This document shows positions 8,269 through 16,780 of a DNA stretch of 64,000 nt, in pieces. The notes under the pieces were generated by a model. That model saw only the letters and a list, made by a program, of their open reading frames with translations. It was not told the origin of the DNA and ran no database searches. Each line of letters opens with the position of its first letter. Positions within the stretch are counted from its first letter, which is position 1. The position numbers and the translations under genes are program-made. Origin of the DNA: Lysobacteraceae bacterium P. GTDB lineage: Bacteria; Pseudomonadota; Gammaproteobacteria; Xanthomonadales; Xanthomonadaceae. The DNA lies in contig SCOX01000011.1 of assembly GCA_005503055.1 (NCBI GenBank), positions 62,001 to 126,000 of the forward strand. The letters run 5' to 3'.

Positions 8269-10199
8269 CCGAAGTGCACGTGCCGCCGATCGAGATTCCC
8301 GTGGGCGGCAACGCTCCGCTGCTTCCGCCGGAAGTGCCGCTGGATATGCCGGTGCAGACATTGCGCGCCGGCTCGATGCGCAACGCCGAGTTGCCCACCA
8401 CGCCGCGCGCGATGGCGATGCGCCGGTTCGCGGTCATCGGCGGGGCCGCGCTGCTGACGCTGATCGCCACCTACCAGATCTGGTGGGTGCTGCGCGGCGG
8501 TGGCATCGACATCCTCGAAGGCATCCTGCTGGTGCTGTTCGTCGGCCTGTTCGCTTGGATCGCCCAGGCCTTCGTCGGTGCGCTGGCGGGTTTCGTGCTG
8601 ATCGTCGGCGGCCACCGCGCGCGGCTGGGCCTGGACTCGGCCGTTGCGCTGCCGACGCTGGCCTCGCGCACGGCGCTGCTCATGCCGACCTACAACGAGG
8701 ATCCCGAGCGCCTGCTCAACGGCCTGCAGGCGATCTACGAATCGGTGCAGGCCACCGGGCAGATGGCGCAGTTCGATTTCTTCGTGCTCAGCGATACCAC
8801 GCGGGACGACATCCGCAAGCACGAGGAACACGCGTTCCGCGCACTGCGCGAGCGCATCGGCAACGCGGCGAACCTGTTCTACCGGCTTCGTTCCGACAAC
8901 CGCGAACGCAAGGCCGGCAACGTCGCCGAATGGGTGCGCCGCTTCGGAGGCGCCTATCCGCAGATGCTGATCCTCGACGCCGACAGCCTGATGACCGGCG
9001 ACACCATCGTGCGGCTGGTCGGCGCGATGGAGCGCAACGCCGATGTCGCGCTGGTGCAGACGCTGCCGATGATCGTCAACGGCAACACGCTGTTCGCGCG
9101 CATGCAACAGTTCGCCGGCCGCGTGTACGGGCCGGTGATCGCGCACGGCATCGCGTGGTGGCACGGTGCGGAAAGCAACTACTGGGGGCACAACGCGATC
9201 ATCCGCACGAGCGCCTTCGCGCAGCAGGGCGGACTGCCGGAGCTGCGCGGTCCCAAGCCGTTCCGCGGCACCGTGCTCAGCCACGATTTCGTCGAAGCCG
9301 CGCTGTTGCGGCGCGGCGGCTGGGCGCTGCACATGATCCCGAACCTGGGAGGCAGCTACGAGGAAGGTCCGCCTTCGCTGACCGACATGCTCGTGCGTGA
9401 CCGCCGCTGGTGCCAGGGCAACCTGCAACACAGCGCGGTGCTGCCGGCGCGGGGCTTGCACTGGGTCAGCCGCTGGCATCTGCTGATGGGCATCGGCCAC
9501 TACTTCACCTCGCCGATGTGGGCGATGCTGATGCTGGTCGGCTTGGCGATCCCGCTGTACAAGGCGGGGCTGGGGCTGGACATGCTCACCTTGCCGGGCT
9601 TCTCGCCTTCGGCGTACTGGCGCGACCAGGATCCGGAGCGTTTCCTTTGGGTGTTCATCCTGACCATGTCGGTGCTGCTGGCACCGAAGTTCATGGGCTG
9701 GCTCACGCTGTTCTTCGATCGCGACACGCGGCGCGGTTGCGGTGGCGTGGTGCGTTCGTTCCTGAGCATGCTGCTGGAAACGCTGCTGGCCGCGCTGATG
9801 GCGCCGGTGACGATGTACGTGCAGTCGCGCGGCGTGGCCGAAGTGCTGTCGGGCAAGGATTCGGGCTGGGATGCGCAACGTCGCGATGACGGCACGCTGC
9901 CCTGGTCGGGACTGGTGCGCAGCTACGGCAGCGTCACCGTGCTCGGCGTGGTCGCCGGCGTGATGTCGTACCTTATCTCGCCTTCGCTGGCGGCGTGGAT
10001 GGCGCCGGTGATCCTGGGTCTGTTGCTGTCGATCCCGATCGTGGCGTTCACCTCCGCGCGCGGGCCGGGGCTGGTGCTGCGGCGCTGGAAGATCTTCTCG
10101 ATCCCCGAGGAGCACACGCCGCCGACGGTGCTGGTGCGCGCGGCGGAGCTGCGCGCGCTGCCGGCGGAGCATGTGGAGCCGCCGGAGCCGCATCTTTAA
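8256..10199 (+). CDS. opgH: Glucans biosynthesis glucosyltransferase OpgH (MdoH)
   Basis: A 647-residue inner-membrane GT2 glucosyltransferase that polymerises glucose from UDP-glucose for periplasmic glucans; the Xanthomonas and Pseudomonas orthologue is known as HrpM. Visible parts are N-terminal helices (about 55-120), the GT2 catalytic domain opening with [10 protein letters not shown], the metal-binding [19 protein letters not shown], and the processivity motif RRWCQGN. Several helices follow to the C-terminus. Translation starts at GTG 8256, or at GTG 8265 directly on the opgD stop, inside opgD either way. Confidence 0.95.
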   Translation: MDPVTEVHVPPIEIPVGGNAPLLPPEVPLDMPVQTLRAGSMRNAELPTTPRAMAMRRFAVIGGAALLTLIATYQIWWVLRGGGIDILEGILLVLFVGLFAWIAQAFVGALAGFVLIVGGHRARLGLDSAVALPTLASRTALLMPTYNEDPERLLNGLQAIYESVQATGQMAQFDFFVLSDTTRDDIRKHEEHAFRALRERIGNAANLFYRLRSDNRERKAGNVAEWVRRFGGAYPQMLILDADSLMTGDTIVRLVGAMERNADVALVQTLPMIVNGNTLFARMQQFAGRVYGPVIAHGIAWWHGAESNYWGHNAIIRTSAFAQQGGLPELRGPKPFRGTVLSHDFVEAALLRRGGWALHMIPNLGGSYEEGPPSLTDMLVRDRRWCQGNLQHSAVLPARGLHWVSRWHLLMGIGHYFTSPMWAMLMLVGLAIPLYKAGLGLDMLTLPGFSPSAYWRDQDPERFLWVFILTMSVLLAPKFMGWLTLFFDRDTRRGCGGVVRSFLSMLLETLLAALMAPVTMYVQSRGVAEVLSGKDSGWDAQRRDDGTLPWSGLVRSYGSVTVLGVVAGVMSYLISPSLAAWMAPVILGLLLSIPIVAFTSARGPGLVLRRWKIFSIPEEHTPPTVLVRAAELRALPAEHVEPPEPHL

Positions 10200-10257
10200 G
10201 GCGCGTCAGTTTTGTGTCCGGGCGCGAACGCAGGTGAGCGCGTCACGGTAGTGGATA

Positions 10258-10778
10258 CGTCATCCCGGCGAAGGCCGGGATCCAGGCGGGCACGGCATCC
10301 GCCCCATCACGTCATTCCAGCGAAAGCTGGAACCCATTTTGATCTTGCTCCTGCTCTGTCCCATTCCGAAAACGAAGCAACAAAGCAGAAACAAGGCTTC
10401 CGATCGGCTGCGCCGCTCGGGTCACTTTTCTTTGCTTGCCCAAAGTCCGACTGGATTCCCTTCGGTCAAAAAGTAACCCAAAGAAAGGGCAGTGGGCCCA
10501 GGTCAATCCCGCGACCGGATAGCACAACGGCGCGTTCGCGATTCGCCAGGCCCGCGCTTGCGGCGCGGGCGTTCGGGCGATGCGCGAACCAGTGGTTCGC
10601 AAGCACGCATCGCCCTCACTCCATGGCTCAGCGCTCGCCGCCGCACGTCCTGTGCGGCGCCCTTCCGGGCTAGCGATTTGCTGGGCTGTTCAACGGCAAC
10701 AGCGACAGCATTGGCAGCGGCAAGCCTCCATAGAACGGAAGCGTGACTGCCAGGGTCCCGGCCTTCGCCGGGATGGCG
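10258..10778. repeat. Composite block of dispersed palindromic repeats (copy B)
   Basis: This fills most of the 608-bp gap between convergent opgH and ppx. It opens with CGTCATCCCGGCGAAGG at 10258 and CGTCATTCCAGCGAAAGC at 10310. It carries the 105-bp segment 10396-10500 (one mismatch to 3980-4084), then GGCGCGTTCGCGATTCGCCA at 10529 and a CCATGGCTCAGCGC segment at 10621, all in the order of copy A. Copy B has about 70 extra bases of nested palindromes at 10549-10620. An inverted copy of the opening motif at 10751-10778 closes the block. No gene is seen. Confidence 0.85.
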
Positions 10779-10807
10779 GGATGCAGGGATGACGGGACCG
10801 ACGGCCG

Positions 10808-12337
10808 TCAGCCCGCCTCGAGTTTCAGCGAAAGCCCCAGCCCCGCGATGTCCTGCAGCTCGCCTTCCAGGTCGGCGCGCGCGAGCGGGCGTGCGTCGAG
10901 CCAGCGGCGCGATACCGCCAGTGTCAACGTGTTGCCGTCGGCGCGCGCGTCCAGTTGCGGGATCGGATCGGCCTCGTGGCCGCGGTGCAGCAACACGGCC
11001 AGGCGCAGCAGGGCGGCGAGACGGCGGGCGGGGGTGAGCAGGCGATCGGGCAGGGCGTCGAAGGCGGACTTGGGGATCCCGCGGCGGTGCGTGCGCACCA
11101 GCGAGGCGAGGAACTGCTGCTGCTGGCGCGAGAAGCCGGCGATGTCGGAGTGTTCGACCACGTAGGCGCCGTGCACGTGGTACTGGCTGTGTGCGATGGC
11201 CAGGCCGAGCTCGTGCAGCCGCGCGGCGCGCTGCAACATCAGGTTGTCGTCGGCGTCCAGTTGCCAGGCCTGCGCGACCTGTTCGAACAGGCGCTGTGCC
11301 GTGCCGGCCACGCGTCGCGCCTGGCCGTCGTCGATGCCGTAGCGCTGCATCAGCGCCGCGACCGAGGCATCGCGTGGATCGTCCGCGCCGCCGCGGCCGA
11401 GCATGTCGTAGAGCACGCCCTCGCGCATCGCCGCCTTGCTCACGGCCATGCGCTTGAGGCCGAGCGCGTCGAACGCGGCTTCCAGGATCAGCACGCCGCC
11501 GGCGATCACCGGTCGGCGGTCGGCCGACAGGCCGGGAAGATCGATGGCCTCGATGCGGTCGGCCTGCAGCAACCGGTCGCGCAGCACGGGCAGCGCCTCG
11601 GCGGTGACCGCGCCCTTGGTCAGCTTCATCGCCGCGCAGATGTCGCCGATGGCCTTGTTGGTGCCGGACGCGCCCAGCGCCTCGTTCCAGCCCAGCGCAC
11701 GGTACGTGCCGGCGAACTGCTGGAACTCGGCGGTGACTTCGGTCAGCGCTTCCTTCCATTTCTTGCGCGAGAGCTTGCCGTTCTCGAAGAAGCGGCGCGT
11801 GGTGGCGATGCAGCCCAGCTGCAGGCTTTCGCGTTCGATCGCCTCGAAGCCCGAGCCGATGATGCATTCGGTCGAACCGCCGCCGATGTCGATCACCAGG
11901 CGCAGTTCGCCGGGCTTGGCGGGCTGCGCGTGGGCGACGCCCAGGTAGATCAGGCGCGCCTCCTCGCGGCCGGCGACGACTTCGATGGCGTGGCCGAGCG
12001 CGGTTTCCGCCGGCATCAGGAACGCCTGCGGCATCGCGAGGCGGCGCACGGTGTTGGTGGCGATGGCGCGCACGCGCTGCGGCGGGATGTCGCGGATGCG
12101 CTGGCCGAAGCGGGCCAGGCATTCGAGCGCGCGCTGTCGCACTTCCGGGGACATGCCACCCTTGCGGTCCAGGCCTTCGGCCAGTCGCACCGTTTCACGC
12201 AGGCGGTCGACGATGCGCAGCTGGCCAAGCACGTAGCGCGCGACCACCATGTGGAAACTGTTGGACCCCAGGTCGACCGCGGCCAGGAGGTCGCCATCGA
12301 CGAGCGGCAGTTTGCTGGTGGGGAAGGCGTCGCTCAT
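10808..12337 (-). CDS. ppx: Exopolyphosphatase
   Basis: A 509-residue Ppx/GppA phosphatase with the ASKHA fold: phosphate loop 1 at residues 22-29 (DLGSNSFH) and loop 2 as DIGGGSTE around residue 148. An HD-like C-terminal region (RAARLHELGLAIAHSQYH, VVEHSD) gives the long, Ppx-type length. It removes terminal phosphates from polyphosphate, opposing PPK. It lies 55 bp downstream of ppk on the same strand and is probably co-transcribed. A guanosine pentaphosphatase (GppA) activity is possible since the families overlap. Confidence 0.93.
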   Translation of the reverse strand: MSDAFPTSKLPLVDGDLLAAVDLGSNSFHMVVARYVLGQLRIVDRLRETVRLAEGLDRKGGMSPEVRQRALECLARFGQRIRDIPPQRVRAIATNTVRRLAMPQAFLMPAETALGHAIEVVAGREEARLIYLGVAHAQPAKPGELRLVIDIGGGSTECIIGSGFEAIERESLQLGCIATTRRFFENGKLSRKKWKEALTEVTAEFQQFAGTYRALGWNEALGASGTNKAIGDICAAMKLTKGAVTAEALPVLRDRLLQADRIEAIDLPGLSADRRPVIAGGVLILEAAFDALGLKRMAVSKAAMREGVLYDMLGRGGADDPRDASVAALMQRYGIDDGQARRVAGTAQRLFEQVAQAWQLDADDNLMLQRAARLHELGLAIAHSQYHVHGAYVVEHSDIAGFSRQQQQFLASLVRTHRRGIPKSAFDALPDRLLTPARRLAALLRLAVLLHRGHEADPIPQLDARADGNTLTLAVSRRWLDARPLARADLEGELQDIAGLGLSLKLEAG

Positions 12338-12392
12338 GCGTACATGATCCCCGCTCAGCGGTGGCGGCGTCCATCCATGGACGGATGAACGA

Positions 12393-14480
12393 TCACGCGC
12401 CCAGTTGCGCCAGCAGGGATGCCTGCGCCGAATGCGGCGTTTCGCCCTTGCCCGGCGTGAGCCGCTCGTAGTCGCCGTCGGACTGCAGCGTCCATGCGCT
12501 GCAGTTGTCGGCGAGGTAGTTCTCCAGCGCCTCCTCGTACACGCGCCTGGCCAGTTCCGGCGCGAGGATGGGGAAGCCGGTCTCGATGCGGCGCAGCAGG
12601 TTGCGTTCCAGCCAGTCGGCGCTGGAACAGAACAGGTCCGGATCGCCGTCGTTGGCGAACCAGTAGACGCGGTGGTGCTCGAGGAAGCGCCCGATGATCG
12701 AGCGCACCCGGATGTTCTCCGAGATGCCCGGCAGGCCCGGACGCAAGGTGCACGCGCCGCGCACGATCAGATCGATCTGCACGCCCGCCTGCGAGGCCTG
12801 GTACAGCGCTCGAACCACCTGCGCCTCGTTGAGGGCGTTCATCTTGGCGATGATGCGCGCCGGCTTGCCGGCCTTGGCGTGGCGGGTCTCGCGGTCGATG
12901 CGCTTGAGCACGCCCGCGTGCAGGGTGAAGGGCGACTGCAACAGACGCTTGAGCTTGATCGTCGGCGCCAGGCCGGACAGCTGCTGGAAGATCAGGTGCA
13001 CGTCGTTGCCGATGTCAGGATCGGCCGTGAACAGTCCGAAGTCGGTGTAAACGCGCGCCGTGCCGCTGTGATAGTTGCCGGTGCCAAGATGCACGTAACG
13101 GCGCAGCTTGCGGCCTTCGCGGCGCACGATGAGCAGCATCTTGGCGTGCGTCTTGTAGCCCACCACGCCGTACACGACCTGCACGCCGGCGTCCTGCAGG
13201 CGATCGGCCAGGCCCAGGTTGGCCTCCTCGTCGAAGCGCGCCCGCAGCTCGACCACCACCGTCACGTCCTTGCCGTTGCGCGCGGCCTGCACGAGGCTGT
13301 CGACGATCGGCGAGTCCTTGCCGGTGCGATACAGCGTCTGCTTGATCGCCAGCACGTTCGGGTCTTCGGCCGCCTGCTTGAGCAGTTCCAGCACCGGCGT
13401 GAACGCGTCGAAGGGATGGTGCAGCAGCACGTCGCCCTCTGCGATCTTCTCGAACATAGCCTCCACGCCCGCAAGCTGGCGCGGCTGGAACGGCGAGAAT
13501 TTCAACTCGGGACGCTGCACCAGGTCGTAGACCTGGATCACGCGATTGAGATTGACCGGTCCGTTGATGCGATAGACGGCGTTCTCGGGAAGATCGAAGT
13601 TCTCCAGCAGCGTGCGCACGATGTCGTCCGGGCACTGCTCGGCGATCTCCAGCCGCACGGCGCGCAGGTAGCCGCGGCCGACCAGTTCGTCGCGCAGGGC
13701 CAGCGCGAGGTCCACTTCGTCTTCATCGACGATCAGCTCGGAATTGCGCGTCACGCGGAACTGGTACGCGCCCTTGACCTGCATGCCGGGGAACATCTCG
13801 TCGACGAACGCCGACAGCACCGCCGAGAGGAACACGAAGTTGTGCGCGCCGCCGGAGACCTCTTCGGGAATCTGGATGATGCGCGGCAGCGAGCGCGGTG
13901 CGCGCACGATGGCCAGATGGCCCTCGCGACCGAATGCGTCCTTGCCCTTGAGCACGACGACGATGTTCAGCGATTTGTTGAGGATCTTCGGGAACGGATG
14001 CGCCGGGTCCAGGCCGAGCGGCGAAAGCACCGGCATGATCTCGTCGCGGAAGTATTCGCGCAGCCATTGCGTCTGCGCCTCGCTCCATCCATCGCGATGC
14101 ACGACGCATACGCCGGCCTCGGCGAGCGCCGGGCGCAGCACCGTGTTCCAGCATTCGTACTGTTGCTGCACCAGCAGGGCGGCGCGGTCGTGGATGCGCG
14201 CGAGCACGGTCGCCGGCGACAGGCCGTCGGGACCCGGCGGGACGCCCAGGTCCTGGGCGTGGCGCAGCGTGCCGGCGCGGATCTCGAAGAACTCGTCGAG
14301 GTTGGTGCACGAAATGCACAGGTAGCGCAGACGCTCCAGCAGCGGCACCTGCGGATCCCGTGCCTGTGCCAGCACGCGGAAGTTGAAGTCGAGCGCCGAC
14401 AGTTCGCGATTGAAATACAGATCGCTGTCGCGCAACGGATCGGCATCGAGCGCGGTGGTTTCTACTGCGGCGACGTTCAT
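12393..14480 (-). CDS. ppk1: Polyphosphate kinase 1
   Basis: A 695-residue protein of normal PPK1 length. It makes inorganic polyphosphate from ATP by autophosphorylation on His. The N-terminal block FNRELSALDFN, the active-site His in YKTHAKMLL and the second conserved His in GRFLEHHRVYWF are present, as is HLGTGNYH. The ATG overlaps the phoR stop (ATGA), so translation is coupled to the phosphate sensor kinase. This places polyphosphate synthesis in the PhoB operon. Confidence 0.96.
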   Translation of the reverse strand: MNVAAVETTALDADPLRDSDLYFNRELSALDFNFRVLAQARDPQVPLLERLRYLCISCTNLDEFFEIRAGTLRHAQDLGVPPGPDGLSPATVLARIHDRAALLVQQQYECWNTVLRPALAEAGVCVVHRDGWSEAQTQWLREYFRDEIMPVLSPLGLDPAHPFPKILNKSLNIVVVLKGKDAFGREGHLAIVRAPRSLPRIIQIPEEVSGGAHNFVFLSAVLSAFVDEMFPGMQVKGAYQFRVTRNSELIVDEDEVDLALALRDELVGRGYLRAVRLEIAEQCPDDIVRTLLENFDLPENAVYRINGPVNLNRVIQVYDLVQRPELKFSPFQPRQLAGVEAMFEKIAEGDVLLHHPFDAFTPVLELLKQAAEDPNVLAIKQTLYRTGKDSPIVDSLVQAARNGKDVTVVVELRARFDEEANLGLADRLQDAGVQVVYGVVGYKTHAKMLLIVRREGRKLRRYVHLGTGNYHSGTARVYTDFGLFTADPDIGNDVHLIFQQLSGLAPTIKLKRLLQSPFTLHAGVLKRIDRETRHAKAGKPARIIAKMNALNEAQVVRALYQASQAGVQIDLIVRGACTLRPGLPGISENIRVRSIIGRFLEHHRVYWFANDGDPDLFCSSADWLERNLLRRIETGFPILAPELARRVYEEALENYLADNCSAWTLQSDGDYERLTPGKGETPHSAQASLLAQLGA

Positions 14481-15805
14481 GGCAGAACCTCCGAGAGCGC
14501 GAGATCTTCGCGCGGGCGCACGCGATCGGCGCCGAAATGGCAGGAGAACGTGCTGCCGCGACCGACTTCGCTGGTGATTTCCAGCCGCGCCTGGTGCAGG
14601 TTCAGCACGTGCTTGACGATGGACAGGCCCAGCCCAGTGCCGCCGCTTTCGCGCGAGCGGCTCGTGGACACGCGATAGAAGCGTTCGGTGATGCGCGGCA
14701 GGTGCGCGGCGGGGATGCCGTAGCCGCTGTCGACGACTTCCAGCACCGCGCCCTTGCCTTCGGGACGGAAGCGGATGCGGATCGAACCGCCGGCCGGGGT
14801 GTAGCGCACGGCGTTGCTCACCAGATTGGAGAAGGCGCTGTGCAGTTCCTTGTTGGATCCCCACAGGTCGACACCGGCCGCGTCCTCGACGATGACGTCG
14901 TGCCGGCCGTGACTCAGCGCGGCGGCCTCACGCCGCAGCGTCGCCAGCATGGGCGCCATCGCCACGGTTTCCTCGGCCGGCAGGCTGTCCTGCGATTCCA
15001 GGCGCGAGAGCATCAGCAGGTCTTCCACCAGCTGCGTCATGCGCTGCGACTGGCGCTGCATCTCGGCGAGCATGGGCGCCCAGTCCGGGTGTTCGTTCGG
15101 ATCGAGCATGTCGAGGTAGCCGTGCACCACCGTCAGCGGCGTGCGCAATTCGTGCGAGACATTGGCGACGAAATCGCGACGCATCTGCTCCAGTTGCAGC
15201 AGGCGGCTGACGTCGCGCGCGACCAGCATCCACAGGTCGTCGGAGTAGGGGATCAGACGCAGGCTGAGTGTCGCGGCGGGATTCCACGGCGAGGCGATTT
15301 CCAGCGTTTCGGCGTTGCGGCCGGAGGCCAGCCAGTGCGAAAGCTGCAGCGGTTGCAGTCGCTGCGCCAGCGGCGCGCCGATGTCGCGCGGGTAGCGCAA
15401 CTGCAGCAGGCTGGTGGCCGATTCGTTGAACCACTGGATGCGCTGGCTGTTGCGTTCGACGACGACGATGGCGTCGGGCATCGCCGCTGCCGCCGCGCGA
15501 TAGGCGCGCAGCATTTCGATCAGCCGCTTCTTGCGCGCGCGCATTTCCTGCTGGCTGCGATGCAGGAGGCGGTCGAGTTCGTTCCAGATGCCTTCGCCCA
15601 GCGGCGGCTTCAGGCGTTGGCGTGCGGTCAGGCGCAGCAGCACGCTGCGCAGTCGCCAGTAGTGCCACGCGACCACGCCCAGCGCGGCGATCGTGATCAC
15701 CGGCCAGGGATAGCCAATCACGACGCCCACCACCGCCGCGCCCGCCAGGATCAGGGCGAGCTGGCCGAGGGTGCGAAGCCAGGCGGAATGGGCGCGAGGT
15801 GGCAT
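14477..15805 (-). CDS. phoR: Phosphate regulon sensor histidine kinase PhoR
   Basis: A 442-residue membrane kinase. Two N-terminal helices (about 10-50) with almost no periplasmic loop match PhoR, which senses phosphate through PstSCAB-PhoU. A PAS-like segment follows (MPDAIVVVERNSQRIQWFN). Then come the H-box FVANVSHELRTPLT, N-box NLVSNAVRYTP, G1 DSGYGIP and G2 GGTGLGLSIV. It is downstream of phoB (about 130 bp gap containing an inverted GAATCCC repeat) and overlaps ppk. Confidence 0.93.
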   Translation of the reverse strand: MPPRAHSAWLRTLGQLALILAGAAVVGVVIGYPWPVITIAALGVVAWHYWRLRSVLLRLTARQRLKPPLGEGIWNELDRLLHRSQQEMRARKKRLIEMLRAYRAAAAAMPDAIVVVERNSQRIQWFNESATSLLQLRYPRDIGAPLAQRLQPLQLSHWLASGRNAETLEIASPWNPAATLSLRLIPYSDDLWMLVARDVSRLLQLEQMRRDFVANVSHELRTPLTVVHGYLDMLDPNEHPDWAPMLAEMQRQSQRMTQLVEDLLMLSRLESQDSLPAEETVAMAPMLATLRREAAALSHGRHDVIVEDAAGVDLWGSNKELHSAFSNLVSNAVRYTPAGGSIRIRFRPEGKGAVLEVVDSGYGIPAAHLPRITERFYRVSTSRSRESGGTGLGLSIVKHVLNLHQARLEITSEVGRGSTFSCHFGADRVRPREDLALSEVLP

Positions 15806-15822
15806 TGGGCTCAGGCGGCGAT

Positions 15823-15925
15823 ATTCGGGAATGGGGACTGGGGATTCGAAGAAGCGACAGTTTCGGATGGTAATCGTCGAGCCCGACGCTTTTTCGAATC
15901 CCCAATCCCGAATCCCGAATCCCGG
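15823..15925. repeat. Inverted GGGATT/GAATCCC short-repeat cluster between phoB and phoR
   Basis: Short GGGATTCG-type units on the left (15823-15850) face CCCGAATCCC units on the right (15893-15923), so a transcript could fold into a long hairpin. Similar clusters lie near 51204 and 51861. The cluster sits between two genes expected to be co-transcribed. Confidence 0.65.
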
Positions 15926-15935
15926 CCTTGCAGCC

Positions 15936-16643
15936 TCACGCCTCCACCGAAGCGGAGAACCGGTAGCCGGCGCCGCGCACGGTCTGCACCATGCCGTCGA
16001 GCTGGTGCGGTTCCAGCGTCTTGCGCAGGCGGCGGATGTGGACGTCGACCGTGCGCTCTTCCACGTACACGCTGCCGCCCCACACGTGGTCCAGCAACTG
16101 CGTGCGGGTGTAGACGCGCTCGGGGTGGGTCATGAAGAAATGCAGCAGGCGGTATTCGGTCGGGCCGATCTGCACCGGCTGATCGCCTTCGCCGCCATGG
16201 GCGAAGACGCGGTGGGCGGCGCCGTCGATGCGCAGCGGGCCCACCGCGACGCTGCCGTCCTCGTCGTCCTCACGCGAGCGACGCAGCACGGCGCGGATGC
16301 GCGCCAGCAGTTCGCGCGCCGAGAACGGCTTGACCACATAGTCGTCGACACCGGCCTCCAGGCCGCCGACGCGGTCGTTCTCTTCGCCGCGCGCGGTGAG
16401 CATGATGATCGGGACCTCGCGGGTCAGCTGGTCCTTGCGCCAGCGGCGGGCGAGTTCCAGCCCGCTCGTGCCGGGCAGCATCCAGTCGAGCAGGATCAGG
16501 TCCGGTACGCGGTCGGCGATGGCGGCCTGTGCTTCGCGCGCGTCGCCGGCGTGGACCGGTTCGTACTCGCCCTTGCGCAGGGCGAAGGACACCATGTCAC
16601 GGATGGCGGGTTCGTCTTCTACGATCAGAATGCGCTTCTGCAC
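15936..16643 (-). CDS. phoB: Phosphate regulon response regulator PhoB
   Basis: A 235-residue OmpR/PhoB regulator. The receiver domain has the phosphorylated Asp in ILLDWMLPG and the switch Lys in VVKPFS. The winged-helix DNA-binding domain includes TVDVHIRRLRKTLEP and MVQTVRGAGYRFS, both characteristic of PhoB. The start is GTG (VQKRILIVEDEP), chosen by alignment with the family; an ATG 69 bases upstream would add an atypical Pro-rich tail. It is first of the phoB-phoR-ppk-ppx series, with a Pho-box-like site upstream. Confidence 0.95.
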   Translation of the reverse strand: MQKRILIVEDEPAIRDMVSFALRKGEYEPVHAGDAREAQAAIADRVPDLILLDWMLPGTSGLELARRWRKDQLTREVPIIMLTARGEENDRVGGLEAGVDDYVVKPFSARELLARIRAVLRRSREDDEDGSVAVGPLRIDGAAHRVFAHGGEGDQPVQIGPTEYRLLHFFMTHPERVYTRTQLLDHVWGGSVYVEERTVDVHIRRLRKTLEPHQLDGMVQTVRGAGYRFSASVEA

Positions 16644-16736
16644 GCGGTCACCGGGGGGAGCGGAAGGAGGGGCCCTCGCTTGCAGGAGGTCCTTGGGTGG
16701 AGGTCCTGCCAAGCCGCGTCAGTACACTACCGTTTT

Positions 16737-16754
16737 GTGACGGGCTCGTGACAC
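16737..16754 (-). promoter_or_regulatory. Pho-box-like direct repeat upstream of phoB
   Basis: On the minus strand GTGTCAC, four bases, then CCGTCAC form two 7-mers with the 11-bp spacing of the PhoB box (CTGTCAT-N4-CTGTCAT). The site is about 95 bp before the phoB start. The middle spacer is GAGC rather than A/T, which lowers confidence. Confidence 0.45.
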
Positions 16755-16780
16755 CGTCATCCAGGCGGCGCGCCGCAAGG

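Noticed and set aside
8250-10193. Nearly 650-codon open frame antisense to opgH
   Set aside because: It is a shadow of opgH; composition is His/Gln/Arg-rich and no family is recognisable.
10212-10746. Possible small genes containing ACPKSDWIPFGQKVTQRKG in the 10.2-10.7 kb block
   Set aside because: The peptide is the translation of the shared 105-bp repeat. A similar reading at 4.0 kb is in another context, so a structural or mobile role is more likely than coding.
12405-14678. 757-codon open frame antisense to ppk
   Set aside because: It runs opposite a certain gene and shows shadow-frame composition only.
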